64,000 nt of DNA from an uncultured Aquimarina sp. Its GTDB lineage: Bacteria > Bacteroidota > Bacteroidia > Flavobacteriales > Flavobacteriaceae. The stretch covers positions 487,576 through 551,575 of the forward strand of contig CANMSL010000003.1 of assembly GCA_947500505.1 (NCBI GenBank), written 5' to 3'. This document shows positions 9,205-20,087 of this stretch, piece by piece. The position numbers were made by a program, and so were the translations under genes. How positions within the stretch are numbered: the first letter of the stretch is position 1; the number at the start of each line of letters is the position of its first letter. Below the pieces are notes generated by a model. It saw only the letters and a program-made list of their open reading frames with translations, had not been told where the DNA came from and ran no database searches.

Positions 9205-10711
9205 CAGGTTCTTCTTTTTTTAGGTCAAGGTATAGGGCTGTAAAAAATAATTCTGAAATAATTTTAGTTCCTTTCCACGTAAAATGCATATAATCATTAG
9301 CGGTAAGCTTTTCTTCTACCCAAAAAGGCATGGATCCCTTTCCGCCCATTGCATCATACATACTCCAATAGGCTACATTATTCTCTAAACAGGTTTCCAT
9401 CAATTTAGCATTCAGATAAGGTAGTAATGGATAGGTTTGCATCTTTCCATTGATAGGAAGACACATATCAGTAGGACCGATAAATATAAAACTTACATTT
9501 TTGGTTCGACGCCTTAACCAATTTACCTGATTAGCAATTGACTTCGCATAATTATCTACCTTTGTCGAATCTTTCAGATAAGGCATCGTATTACCTCCAT
9601 ACTGCATAATAATGATCTTAGGCTTTAAATTTCGTACCATCTGACCGTAGACAGAGGCATTTGTACTGGAAAAAATCGTGCCTGAAGAACCACGCATCGC
9701 CACATTATCCATCTGAACCCGTGATCCGCCGTCTAGTGTCAAACCATAAAAATCAGCACTAACCTTACCTTCTAATTCAATTTTCAGGTTACTTGGTGTC
9801 GTATTAGTTTTTATACGGTATTTGTGGTACTTCCCATCTGCGATCAGACTATCTTGTTGTATGAGCTGACCGTCGTTATATACAGAAACCTTAATTGGAA
9901 ACTTACAATTGCCATAATGCAACCCAATATCCGTAAACCTCCTGAATTTAGCATAAGCTTTTCTGGATTTACCGACGGTTACAGAAGCTTTTACGATTGG
10001 CAACGAATCCAGAGCAGTACTATCCGGAGAGGTTTTTTTATATTCTGTAAATCTAGACACCGACATATATGCGCCATATTTTTTATGCCTAAATTTTTCC
10101 TGTGTAGGATCAAACCTGGCATATCTGAACCAGTTCTCGCTAGGCTCTACAATAGCAGCTATTTGTTTATATACCGGTTTTACAGGTATAAATCCCGGAC
10201 CATTACCGCCATACATTCCTTGTAATCTATTTCTAACATATCCTGTTATTCTGTCGCCTTCGATCTGAGAATCGCCATAATGTATAATTCTACAGGATCT
10301 TGAAGAAAGTTTAGTACGTAACTCCTTAGCAAAATCAGGATTACTTGCAGGATATCGGATTCTCTCTATTTTAGTAGTATCAATTTTAGAGAAGTCAGGA
10401 CGCTGAAGACTATCTTTTTTTGCTACCGCCACGGCGGAGATATCTGGTTCTATATCCGCTTCGTCAGCTACAGGAATCACAGTTTCTGTTACCTTAAGAA
10501 TGTCTTCCTTCTTGATCAGAGTCGAATCTTTTTCTAGTGCTAAAAATGTTTTAAAGGTGGGATACTTAAGAGAAATTCCTTCATAAGAAAAACCATCTTC
10601 CTGTATTTGTTCTTTTTGAATCCCTCCTTTTTTACTCAAAAACATAATACCAAACAATACTCCCAGAACGAGTATAAGAAATAAGGATATTTGAATAGGT
10701 TTGATTTTCAA
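9191..10711 (-). CDS. SGNH/GDSL hydrolase family protein, membrane anchored
   Basis: N-terminal TM; IIHYGDSQIEGDRI, RGSSGTIFS, MQYGGNTMPYL, NDYMHFTWKGTKIISELF. Confidence 0.88.
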   Translation of the reverse strand: MKIKPIQISLFLILVLGVLFGIMFLSKKGGIQKEQIQEDGFSYEGISLKYPTFKTFLALEKDSTLIKKEDILKVTETVIPVADEADIEPDISAVAVAKKDSLQRPDFSKIDTTKIERIRYPASNPDFAKELRTKLSSRSCRIIHYGDSQIEGDRITGYVRNRLQGMYGGNGPGFIPVKPVYKQIAAIVEPSENWFRYARFDPTQEKFRHKKYGAYMSVSRFTEYKKTSPDSTALDSLPIVKASVTVGKSRKAYAKFRRFTDIGLHYGNCKFPIKVSVYNDGQLIQQDSLIADGKYHKYRIKTNTTPSNLKIELEGKVSADFYGLTLDGGSRVQMDNVAMRGSSGTIFSSTNASVYGQMVRNLKPKIIIMQYGGNTMPYLKDSTKVDNYAKSIANQVNWLRRRTKNVSFIFIGPTDMCLPINGKMQTYPLLPYLNAKLMETCLENNVAYWSMYDAMGGKGSMPFWVEEKLTANDYMHFTWKGTKIISELFFTALYLDLKKEEPDDET

Positions 10712-10877
10712 GGATATCGGGGGACTTTTGGTTTTTGTAAAAATAGAAAGTTTTTGCGAAAAGCAAAGGAATTATTCATCGTTTACCAACAAATACGTAC
10801 CGTTAATTAACTAAGATCATATATTTTTAAAATTTAGCACATAAAAATATCCAATACTTAAGAATAACGTTATATTG

Positions 10878-11600
10878 TTATACAGACGCAATTAATTTCT
10901 TCACATCATTCACAACTGTTCGATATTTATTTCGATTGAGTTTAGACATATGCTGTGATTCGGAGATGATCTCGTCTAAAATTTCTTTGCCATCAGCTTT
11001 TTTTCCTTTTTCAATAAGAAATTGAGCCAAAATATAACGCTCTTCATAGTTAGAATAGCGCTGATCAATAGGTTTCAGGTTTTCTTCTGCTTCATCTGAC
11101 CTTCCTTGTTTCTCTAATGCCAAACCATATAAAAACTGACTTCTGGAACCTTTAAAGTCCGGTTTCGATTTTAGTTGTTCAGCGCAGAAAATGACTTTAT
11201 CTATTTGATTTGTTTGATAATAGCCTTCCAATAGTTTTTTAACCACGCCGGCGTCCTGCTCATAGTTTCCTTTTAAAGCGGTTTCATATTCTTCTATCCC
11301 GGATTGATAATCCTTCATTTCGTACAAAGCATCCCCGAGCAATACTCTATTCTGAAAAGTATCCACAAATGCTACTTGTTTTTTAAGATCATTTACCTTC
11401 TTAGTCGGATTGATAACACTTACAATCTCATTCTGAACGACATCAAGATCTTTTTTATTAAAAACCTGCGTTACTAGATAGATAATACTTCCGATTACCG
11501 GTAAAAACAGAATCAAAAAATACCAGTAATATTCATTCCGGTTTTTGATAGCGTGATAGATACAAAAAGCCTGCAAGGCAATAATTAAAAAATATGGCAT
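10878..11600 (-). CDS. TPR-containing membrane protein
   Basis: Two N-terminal TM segments followed by TPR-like repeats (LGDALYEMKDYQSGIEEYETALKGN). Confidence 0.75.
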   Translation of the reverse strand: MPYFLIIALQAFCIYHAIKNRNEYYWYFLILFLPVIGSIIYLVTQVFNKKDLDVVQNEIVSVINPTKKVNDLKKQVAFVDTFQNRVLLGDALYEMKDYQSGIEEYETALKGNYEQDAGVVKKLLEGYYQTNQIDKVIFCAEQLKSKPDFKGSRSQFLYGLALEKQGRSDEAEENLKPIDQRYSNYEERYILAQFLIEKGKKADGKEILDEIISESQHMSKLNRNKYRTVVNDVKKLIASV

Positions 11601-11685
11601 TTGGCAAAAATAGTAAAACTCCGTTAATGAACTACCTGATTATTTCTATAGAGATGAACCTCCAATCCACAACGGGCTGATAATT

Positions 11686-14600
11686 TTATTTTAGTATAAT
11701 TACCAAATCATCCGCTTCTACCATTGTACCTGCTTTTAGTGCTATTTTCTTTATTGCAGCATCTTCATTAGCAGTTATTGTGGTCTCCATTTTCATGGCT
11801 TCTATAATAAATAATGGATCGTTTTTCTTCACTTCCTGCCCTGTTTTTACCAATATAGAGGATAAAGATCCCTGAAGCGGAGCTCCTATCTGTTTAACAT
11901 CACCTTTATCTACTTTGGCGTGTAACACTTTATCCACCTTTATAGAATTATCTTTAATTTCCACATTTCTTGTCTGGCCATTTACCTTAAAGAAGACTGT
12001 TACCATTCCATCCTCGTGAGGTTCTCCGATAGATATCAATTCTATCAAAAGAATCTTGCCTTTATCTAATTCTATGATAATTTCTTCGCCAGGTGTCATT
12101 CCGTAAAAAAAGTTTTTAGTAGGAATGTTCATTACATTACCATACTTCACATGATGATTATAGGCTCCTGTAAATACTTTTGGATATAATTTATACGAAA
12201 GAAAATCTGTAATATCCAACTCTCTCCCCATACCTTTCTTAAAGACTTTTACAAAATCTTTAAATTCTGTTTCGAAGTCCACAGGTTCCAGATGTGCATT
12301 CGGTCTATTCGTAAAAGGCTTTTGGTCTTTTAAAACTGATTTCTGAAGATCTTTAGGGAATCCACCTTCTGGTTGTCCCAGCTCACCTTTGAATAGACTA
12401 ACCACAGATTGCGGAAAAGAAATAGTCTCACCTCTTTCTTTTACATCATTGATTGTTAAATTATTACTTACCAGATACTGAGCCATATCCCCCACTACCT
12501 TAGAACTTGGTGTTACTTTCACAATATCACCAAATAACTCATTAACCTCTCCATACATCTTAGTTATCTCGTGGAAACGATCTGCTAATCCCAATCCTTG
12601 TGCCTGAGGTTTTAAGTTAGAATACTGCCCTCCGGGAATTTCATGCTGATACACCTCTCCGGTTCCTGCTTTCAGACCTGATTCGAAAACGTAATAATAT
12701 TCTCGCACTGTTTCCCAATAGTTAGAATATTCATTTAACTTACCAATGTCTATAGAATTTTCACGCTGGTGAAACCTCAACATCTCAACAATTGCATTAA
12801 AATTAGGCTGTGCCGTTAACCCGGACAATCCACCTAAGGCAACATCCACTACATCTACTCCAGCTTCTATAGCTTTCAGGTAAGTAGCCGATTGTACGGA
12901 AGAAGTATCGTGTGTATGCAAATGAATTGGAATATTTATTTCAGACTTTAAAGCCGAAACTAATTCTTGAGCAGCATATGGTTTCAGTAATCCAGCCATA
13001 TCCTTAATTCCTAAGATATGCGCTCCCGCATTCTCAATATCTTTTGCTAATTGCACATAATAATTAAGCGTGTACTTAGTGCGTTTCGGGTCTAAAATAT
13101 CCCCGGTATAGCATAAAGAACCTTCTGCCAATCCCTGTGTACGGGTTCTTACGTGTTCAATACAAGGAGCTATAGATTTCATCCAATTTAACGAATCGAA
13201 AATCCTAAAGACGTCCACACCATTTTCCCAGGATTGTTCTACAAATTTACCAACCAGATTATCCGGATACGCTGTATATCCCACTCCATTAGATCCACGA
13301 ATTAACATTTGTAATAGAAGGTTAGGCATTGCTTTTCTTAAGGCACGAAGGCGTTCCCAGGGATTTTCTCTCAGAAACCTGAGACATACATCAAAAGTTG
13401 CTCCACCCCAAACTTCCATACTAAATACCTCGGGATGGTTTTTTGCAAATCCTTCTGCTACTTTAAGCATATCATAAGTACGCATTCTGGTAGCCAGTAA
13501 ACTCTGATGTGCATCACGCATCGTGGTATCCGTAAAATGAACTTTCTTCTCATTTTTTAACCAGTTGGCAAATTTCTCAGGACCTAACTCCGTTAATAAA
13601 TCTTTAGTTCCTTTTTTATACTCATCGGTTTGATCAAATTCAGGAATTTTGGGAACTATGAATGTCTTAGTAGGATCAATTTTCTTTACATCAGGATTTC
13701 CGTTTACGATCACATCTCCTAAAAAGTTAGCCAGTTTTGTAGCTCTATTACGAGATTCTTTAATCGTAAATAAGGACTTTGTATCTCTAATAAAATTAAC
13801 CGTAACCGCACCCTTTCTAAAAGTCTCATGCTGAAGAATATTATCTAAAAATGGCATGTTTGTCTTTACCCCACGAATTCTGAATTCTGAAAGTGCTCTT
13901 CGCATCTTTCTGCAAGCTCCATCCAGAGTTCTACTGTTTGCAGAAACTTTTACCAACATGGAATCAAAGAATGGAGAAATTGTTACCCCTTGATACACAC
14001 TTCCCGCATCTAATCGAATCCCAAATCCTGAGGCACTGCGATAGGTAGTGATGGTGCCATAATCCGGTTTAAAATCATTTTCCGGATCTTCAGTGGTGAT
14101 TCTACATTGTACGGCGTATCCGTTTACCTTTAAGCTCTCCTGACTTTCTATCTTAATCTGTGTATCAGATAATTTATAACCTCCGGCAATAAATATTTGA
14201 GCTTTTATAAGATCAATACCAGTTACAATCTCGGTAACAGTATGTTCTACCTGTACACGTGGATTTACTTCTATAAAATATATACTACCATCATCATCTA
14301 CTAAAAACTCTACGGTACCAATATTATTATAGTCTACGGCTTTACAAATAGTTAATGCATACGTATATAAATTATCAAGAATTTCCTGAGCTACGCCAAA
14401 TGATGGAGCATACTCTATCACTTTTTGGTACCGACGTTGTACAGAACAATCCCTCTCAAAAAGATGCACCATATTTCCGTGATGATCCGCAACTATTTGT
14501 ATTTCTATATGTTTTGGATTTTCTACAAATTTCTCCAAAAAAACAGTATCGTCTCCAAATGCATTCAGGGCTTCTCTCTGTGATTCCGGATAGGCTTTCT

Positions 14601-15138
14601 CTAATTCTTCTACACTACGGATTACACGCATTCCACGGCCTCCACCTCCTGAGGCTGCTTTTAACATTACCGGAAACCCGATACGCTTAGCTTCTTTAAC
14701 TGCTACTCTTACATCTGCAAGATCTTCTTTATTACTTTGAATAATAGGTATATCGTTAGCATCAGCAACTTCCTTAGCCATAATCTTATCACCTAATGAG
14801 CGAAGTACCGATACCTTTGGTCCAATAAAAATGATACCATTTTCTTCACATCTTTGTGCAAAATCAGCATTTTCGGACAGGAAACCATATCCCGGATGTA
14901 TCGCATCGACATTGTTACTTTTTGCTACCTTAATAATTGCTTCGATATTGAGGTAGGGTTTCAAAGGCTCATTATCTGCTCCTATCTGATATGCCTCATC
15001 AGCCTTATATCGGTGTAAAGAATATCTATCTTCATAAGTATAAACTCCTACGGTTTGTAAGCCAATCTCTGTACAAGCTCTAAAAATCCGAATAGCTATT
15101 TCTCCTCGATTGGCAACTAAAACCTTTTTGATTTGCAT
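11686..15138 (-). CDS. pyc: Pyruvate carboxylase
   Basis: 1150 aa; biotin carboxylase, carboxyltransferase and biotinyl (FIIEAMKMETTI) domains. Confidence 0.98.
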   Translation of the reverse strand: MQIKKVLVANRGEIAIRIFRACTEIGLQTVGVYTYEDRYSLHRYKADEAYQIGADNEPLKPYLNIEAIIKVAKSNNVDAIHPGYGFLSENADFAQRCEENGIIFIGPKVSVLRSLGDKIMAKEVADANDIPIIQSNKEDLADVRVAVKEAKRIGFPVMLKAASGGGGRGMRVIRSVEELEKAYPESQREALNAFGDDTVFLEKFVENPKHIEIQIVADHHGNMVHLFERDCSVQRRYQKVIEYAPSFGVAQEILDNLYTYALTICKAVDYNNIGTVEFLVDDDGSIYFIEVNPRVQVEHTVTEIVTGIDLIKAQIFIAGGYKLSDTQIKIESQESLKVNGYAVQCRITTEDPENDFKPDYGTITTYRSASGFGIRLDAGSVYQGVTISPFFDSMLVKVSANSRTLDGACRKMRRALSEFRIRGVKTNMPFLDNILQHETFRKGAVTVNFIRDTKSLFTIKESRNRATKLANFLGDVIVNGNPDVKKIDPTKTFIVPKIPEFDQTDEYKKGTKDLLTELGPEKFANWLKNEKKVHFTDTTMRDAHQSLLATRMRTYDMLKVAEGFAKNHPEVFSMEVWGGATFDVCLRFLRENPWERLRALRKAMPNLLLQMLIRGSNGVGYTAYPDNLVGKFVEQSWENGVDVFRIFDSLNWMKSIAPCIEHVRTRTQGLAEGSLCYTGDILDPKRTKYTLNYYVQLAKDIENAGAHILGIKDMAGLLKPYAAQELVSALKSEINIPIHLHTHDTSSVQSATYLKAIEAGVDVVDVALGGLSGLTAQPNFNAIVEMLRFHQRENSIDIGKLNEYSNYWETVREYYYVFESGLKAGTGEVYQHEIPGGQYSNLKPQAQGLGLADRFHEITKMYGEVNELFGDIVKVTPSSKVVGDMAQYLVSNNLTINDVKERGETISFPQSVVSLFKGELGQPEGGFPKDLQKSVLKDQKPFTNRPNAHLEPVDFETEFKDFVKVFKKGMGRELDITDFLSYKLYPKVFTGAYNHHVKYGNVMNIPTKNFFYGMTPGEEIIIELDKGKILLIELISIGEPHEDGMVTVFFKVNGQTRNVEIKDNSIKVDKVLHAKVDKGDVKQIGAPLQGSLSSILVKTGQEVKKNDPLFIIEAMKMETTITANEDAAIKKIALKAGTMVEADDLVIILK

Positions 15139-15437
15139 GATGATAATTTTGTGTTTAAATAATATTTAGCGAACATTCGCTGCGAAGATATGGATTAGCA
15201 CTATTCTTTGCAACGTAATTATTATCAAGTTATAAAATTGTAGGTTAGAATACTAAGTAACTTGACATTCTTATGGATGATTAGTAAGATTTGACATTAA
15301 AACATTTTCTTTTTGAAACTTCTCAAACTTCCATACCGATTAGAGCAACAAACCAATTAATTGAGCTAAGAGGTTTACAGGATTTTAAATAAATTGTTCC
15401 TTTCAAAATAAATATTAATAACTTAAAAATTTACACA

Positions 15438-15623
15438 ATGAATACTGATCAATTAGAAGGAAAATGGAAACAAATAAAAGGGCAGTTTAAGCAAAAATAT
15501 GGAAAAGTAACTGATGATGACACTACCTATTCTGAAGGTAAATTTGACGAAATGTTAGGGAGGCTTCAGGAAAAAACAGGTAAAACCAAAGAGGAACTTA
15601 AAGAAGAAATAGATAAGATGTAG
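15438..15623 (+). CDS. CsbD family protein
   Basis: MNTDQLEGKWKQIKGQFKQKYGKVTDDD...GRLQEKTGKTKEELKEEI. Confidence 0.93.
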   Translation: MNTDQLEGKWKQIKGQFKQKYGKVTDDDTTYSEGKFDEMLGRLQEKTGKTKEELKEEIDKM

Positions 15624-15670
15624 CACTTGATCTCCTTAAATTAAATTTCTCGTGATTTTAAAAAAGAAAT

Positions 15671-15701
15671 ACAATTCTGACCGTTAGAATTGTATTTTTT
15701 T
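15671..15701 (+). terminator. Rho-independent terminator after csbD-like gene
   Basis: ACAATTCT-gaccgtt-AGAATTGT followed by ATTTTTTT. Confidence 0.85.
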
Positions 15702-15729
15702 GATTTACTTCGTACAAATTCTGAACAAA

Positions 15730-16539
15730 ATGCTGGACATACTAACAAATGCTGATGCCTGGGTCGCATTATTAACCCTTACATTTTTAGAGATTATCTT
15801 AGGTATTGATAATATTGTTTTTATTTCAATTGCCGCTAGTAAGTTGCCTGCCCATCAACAAAAACAAGCTACCAATTGGGGGCTTATTTTAGCAATGGCA
15901 CAAAGAATCATATTGCTATTTGGAGTCTCTTATCTTGTTGCTCTAAAAGAACCTTTCTTTAGTGTAGACAAATCTTGGCTAAGTATTGGTATTAGCTGGC
16001 AAAGTTTAATTTTATTTTTTGGAGGAATATTTCTTCTTTATAAAAGCACATCCGAAATTCACGATAAGGTAGATATTCCTGATAAAGAGGAAAAACAACT
16101 AAAAAATAAAAAAATCACTTCACTGAAGAATGCTCTGGTTCAGATACTGATCATAGATTTTATTTTTTCTATTGACTCTATATTAACTGCCATCGGTATG
16201 ACGAATGGAATTGGAGATAAACCGCAAGATGCTTTGGTCTTAATGGTTATTGCTGTCGTAATATCCATATTAATCATGATGATTTTTGCAAATGGCATCA
16301 GAAAATTTATTAATAAGCACCCATCCATGCAATTATTAGCTTTATCCTTTTTAATTTTGATTGGTTTCATGTTGATCACTGAAGCTGCACATTTATCACA
16401 TGCGGTTATTTTCAATCAAAAAATCGGTGCTATTCCTAAAGGATATTTATATTTCGCTATTGCTTTTTCTTTATTGGTAGAATTTCTGAATATGAGGCTA
16501 AAAAAGAAAATGAGTATAGCCGAAGCTAAGGAAGATTAA
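15730..16539 (+). CDS. TerC family integral membrane protein
   Basis: FLEIILGIDNIVFISIAASKLP and IIDFIFSIDSILTAIGMTN; ATG at 15730 preferred over TTG at 15700. Confidence 0.93.
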   Translation: MLDILTNADAWVALLTLTFLEIILGIDNIVFISIAASKLPAHQQKQATNWGLILAMAQRIILLFGVSYLVALKEPFFSVDKSWLSIGISWQSLILFFGGIFLLYKSTSEIHDKVDIPDKEEKQLKNKKITSLKNALVQILIIDFIFSIDSILTAIGMTNGIGDKPQDALVLMVIAVVISILIMMIFANGIRKFINKHPSMQLLALSFLILIGFMLITEAAHLSHAVIFNQKIGAIPKGYLYFAIAFSLLVEFLNMRLKKKMSIAEAKED

Positions 16540-16599
16540 TTTTTTCACCGTTTTATTGACATTCAATTTGAAAATAATTATCCGTTCATGATGAACTGA

Positions 16600-17742
16600 C
16601 TATTTCTGAATCTTGTTGTAGTATGCTTTCTCGGTTACTTCAGACCATTTAGAAATTCTTTTCTGAAAGTTGGAGTAACTTTCGTACACCTCTCTGGATA
16701 ATGGATCGTCTCCTATCATTTCCTGTATAGCTTCTTCTGTAAAACCTCTTAATGCATCTAGCGTTTCTTTAGAAAATTCTCTAATCTCCACTTGTTCTTC
16801 GTTAACTAGCTTATCAAGATAAATTCCATTTTGTTTATCAAACTCTGATAACACCCAAACCTGGGCTCTTTTTGCGGCCGCCTGTAATATAGCCTGCAAA
16901 TGTGGTGGTAACCCATCGTGTAAATTTTTATTGACAAAAAATTCTAATTGAGAACCTGTTTCATGCCAACCTGGTGTATAGTAATATTTTGAAATTTTAT
17001 GAAATCCCATTTTATAATCGTGGTATGGCCCAATCCATTCTGTAGCATCAATAACTCCCCGTTCTAAACTAGTATAAATCTCACTTCCGGCAACCAGCAC
17101 AGCCGCTCCGCCAGCTTTTTCCAGTACTTTCCCTCCGATTCCGGGTAAACGCATTTTCAATCCTTTAAAATCTTCTATAGAATTAATTTCACGATTAAAC
17201 CACCCACCCATTTGTACACCAGTGTTTCCTCCCATAAAGGGAACCAAATTAAATTTTGCATAGGTTTTTTTCCATAGCTCATAACCTCCTCCTACTTCTA
17301 ACCAGGAGGTGATTTGCTGACTATTCATCCCAAAAGGAACTGCTGCAAAGAACTGAGCAGCGGGAGTCTTACCTGCCCAATAATAAGAAGCTCCACACCC
17401 CATTTCAATCGTTCCCTGAGAGACAGCATCGAACGCCTCTAATGACGGCACTAATTCTCCTCCTCCATAAACTTTAATTTTAATCTGACCATTAGAAAGT
17501 TCATCAACCCACTCGGCATATTTCTCCGCAACTTCTCCGACTACAGGAAAATTAGGCGGCCAGGTCGTTGTCATTTTCCAATGAAATACTTTATCAGGTT
17601 TGGCAACATCATATGATTTAGAATGATTTATACTTGCCGGCGGCTCTCCTAAACAGGAAACAAAAAATGAATTGATTAACAACAATGTAAACAAACTTTT
17701 TATATGATATTTTCTATGTTGCCGGATTAAAACAGAAGTCAT
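16600..17742 (-). CDS. TRAP transporter substrate-binding protein (TakP/DctP-type), predicted lipoprotein
   Basis: WKMTTTWPPNFPVVGEVAEKYAEWVDELSNGQIKIKVYGGGELVPSLEAFDAVSQGTIEMG; lipobox-like FFVSC. Confidence 0.92.
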   Translation of the reverse strand: MTSVLIRQHRKYHIKSLFTLLLINSFFVSCLGEPPASINHSKSYDVAKPDKVFHWKMTTTWPPNFPVVGEVAEKYAEWVDELSNGQIKIKVYGGGELVPSLEAFDAVSQGTIEMGCGASYYWAGKTPAAQFFAAVPFGMNSQQITSWLEVGGGYELWKKTYAKFNLVPFMGGNTGVQMGGWFNREINSIEDFKGLKMRLPGIGGKVLEKAGGAAVLVAGSEIYTSLERGVIDATEWIGPYHDYKMGFHKISKYYYTPGWHETGSQLEFFVNKNLHDGLPPHLQAILQAAAKRAQVWVLSEFDKQNGIYLDKLVNEEQVEIREFSKETLDALRGFTEEAIQEMIGDDPLSREVYESYSNFQKRISKWSEVTEKAYYNKIQK

Positions 17743-17976
17743 TTTTTGAAGGTTTTTAAGTTTCCAATTTATAATTATTCCTATTTAAATACTATTTCTT
17801 ATCATAAAAAATTACAACAGATCACAGGATCTTGGGATAATATTAGTTTTATGTAAATTTTAATATTTAAAGATTCGGTAAGGAATGAAGTTTGATCATT
17901 AAATAATGACCATTATTATGCTTAGAATTAATAATATAGAATATGCCTAGACACACTCCCCTAATACATACTGAAA

Positions 17977-18198
17977 ATGTTTTTCTTCAAAAAAAATCGT
18001 ACATCCTTACTAATCAAAAGGGATGAATTTTATAGAACCGTAACTTCAAAACTCCCTATTAAAAATCGTATTCAATATTGTGAGTCATTAATTTACAGAA
18101 ACCAATGCGATTTATCGAGAACGAAATGCCCAATACAAAAAAGAAAAATAAAACAACTATTAAAAGCTGCTAAAACCGAAGTAAAAAACCTAAAATGA
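17977..18198 (+). CDS. Small basic protein of unknown function
   Basis: 73 aa ORF, no overlap with other genes, between the TRAP SBP and permease genes. Confidence 0.45.
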   Translation: MFFFKKNRTSLLIKRDEFYRTVTSKLPIKNRIQYCESLIYRNQCDLSRTKCPIQKRKIKQLLKAAKTEVKNLK

Positions 18199-18243
18199 AT
18201 TGAATTTTAACTCAAAACACACCTATATATTTTTAAATTATAA

Positions 18244-19584
18244 CTAATTAAAAATAATCTCAGGGAAAAATATTACTAAACTCACTATCATTAACTGAAT
18301 CATAATGAATGGAATAATTCCTCTATATATCTGACTGGTTCTTACACTTTCTGGCGCAACACCCTTAAGGTAAAATAATGCAAATCCGAATGGAGGTGTT
18401 AGAAAGGATGTTTGCAAATTCAACGCCATCAAAATTCCTACCCATAGCATATTCATATCAAACGCATTAAAGACGGGAGTCACCACCGGTACTATAATGA
18501 ATACAATTTCAATAAAATCTATAAAGAAACCTGCGATAAAAATTACCAACATCACTAATAATAGAAACATCATAGGCGTCAATTGAGAAGACATTATCAA
18601 TTCCTGAAGGTATCGATCTCCTCCTAATGTTCTGAAAACTAATGTAAATGTCGTTGCTCCCAATAATATAAAAAACACCATTGATGTTAGTCTTGTAGTT
18701 TCTTGTGCAACTTCTTTAAGTATTTTTAATGAAAATTTTTTCTGAATAATGGTCAAAACGGTGGCACCCAGCGCTCCGATAGCAGAGGCTTCTGTTGGTG
18801 AGGCTATTCCTGTAAAAATAGAGCCTAATACAATGACTATTAATAATACAGGAAGCAATAATACTTTTAGAATTTTTGAGATAAAATTATCTCCTCTAAA
18901 CGCAGCAATTTCTTCTGCCGGAATACTTGGGGCATCTTCTTTATGGATAAATGATTTTATGAGAATGTATAAAATATATAGACCTACCAATATCAGTCCT
19001 GGTAATAAAGCCGCAGAAAATAAGGTCCCCACATCCACCGATGCAGCTCCTCTCGAAGAACTATTAATGGTATCTGCTAATAACACCAACACAATAGACG
19101 GTGGAATAATCTGTCCTAAAGTTCCCGATGATGCAATTACTCCTACTGCCAGTTCTGTTTTATATCCTCTTTTTAGCATCGTTGGCAAACTAATCAGTCC
19201 CATAGTTACCACAGTTGCACCCACTATTCCGGTAGAAGCAGCTAATAAGGCTCCAACTATTACTACAGAAATTGCCAATCCCCCTCGTACTCGTCCGAAC
19301 ATCATCGCCATGGTTTCCAGTAAACTTTGTGCAAGACCTGATTTTTCGAGCATAATTCCCATAAAAATAAATAATGGGACTGCCATCAACACATAATTAT
19401 TCACCACCCCCATAATCCTGGAAGGCAATAAATAGAATGTTGACATCGTAAAATAGTCCGGTGCAAAAATTGATACTCCAAATGCGAATGCAACAGAAAT
19501 CCCACCAAGGGTAAATGCTACCGGATACCCTTTGAGTATTAATAAAAATATAATAATGAACAAGATGATCGCTAAGAACTCCAT
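18244..19584 (-). CDS. dctM: TRAP transporter large permease (DctM)
   Basis: Polytopic; LPSRIMGVVNNYVLMAVPLFIFMGIMLEKSGLAQSLLETM, GTLGQIIPPSIVLVLLAD. Confidence 0.95.
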   Translation of the reverse strand: MEFLAIILFIIIFLLILKGYPVAFTLGGISVAFAFGVSIFAPDYFTMSTFYLLPSRIMGVVNNYVLMAVPLFIFMGIMLEKSGLAQSLLETMAMMFGRVRGGLAISVVIVGALLAASTGIVGATVVTMGLISLPTMLKRGYKTELAVGVIASSGTLGQIIPPSIVLVLLADTINSSSRGAASVDVGTLFSAALLPGLILVGLYILYILIKSFIHKEDAPSIPAEEIAAFRGDNFISKILKVLLLPVLLIVIVLGSIFTGIASPTEASAIGALGATVLTIIQKKFSLKILKEVAQETTRLTSMVFFILLGATTFTLVFRTLGGDRYLQELIMSSQLTPMMFLLLVMLVIFIAGFFIDFIEIVFIIVPVVTPVFNAFDMNMLWVGILMALNLQTSFLTPPFGFALFYLKGVAPESVRTSQIYRGIIPFIMIQLMIVSLVIFFPEIIFN

Positions 19585-20087
19585 TAATTACCTTTATTAA
19601 AAATGACCTGAATTGATTTTAGCATCTGAGAAATCCCTTGAAGCAATAAAAAGACAAAGCCTAGTGTGATACAAAATTTAAGTATATACAAGGCCGGTAA
19701 TCCTCCGGGTTGTGGAGATCCTTCATTCATAATAAAAGAAGACAGCCCATAATACCAGGAAGAAACAATGACTACATAACACCAGGGGATTAATAAAAAA
19801 GCACCTCCTAAAAGATCTATCCAGGCTTTGCCTTTTTCGGACAGCCTTGTGTAAAATACATCTACCCGAACGTGTTTACCATATTTATAAGTATACCCTG
19901 AACCAACCAGAAATAAAATTCCAAAAAGGTAGATTTCGGTCTCGATCATCCAGATAAATGTAAATTGAAAAATGTATCGAATAATGACATCTACTCCAAT
20001 AATTATCGCCAGAAGTACCGCTACCCAACTTACCAAAACACCTGTTTTTTCACCAATCCAGTCAAGAAAGTGTATGATTTTTTGCAT
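19584..20087 (-). CDS. dctQ: TRAP transporter small permease (DctQ)
   Basis: Four TM segments; directly upstream of and overlapping dctM by 1 bp. Confidence 0.92.
   Translation of the reverse strand: MQKIIHFLDWIGEKTGVLVSWVAVLLAIIIGVDVIIRYIFQFTFIWMIETEIYLFGILFLVGSGYTYKYGKHVRVDVFYTRLSEKGKAWIDLLGGAFLLIPWCYVVIVSSWYYGLSSFIMNEGSPQPGGLPALYILKFCITLGFVFLLLQGISQMLKSIQVIFNKGN

Noticed and set aside
9824-10225. 133-aa plus-strand ORF
   Set aside because: Antisense to a well-supported SGNH hydrolase gene.
14355-14690. 111-aa plus-strand ORF
   Set aside because: Antisense to pyc, inside a conserved domain.
18749-19396. 215-aa plus-strand ORF
   Set aside because: Antisense to dctM with composition mirroring a TM protein; no recognisable family.
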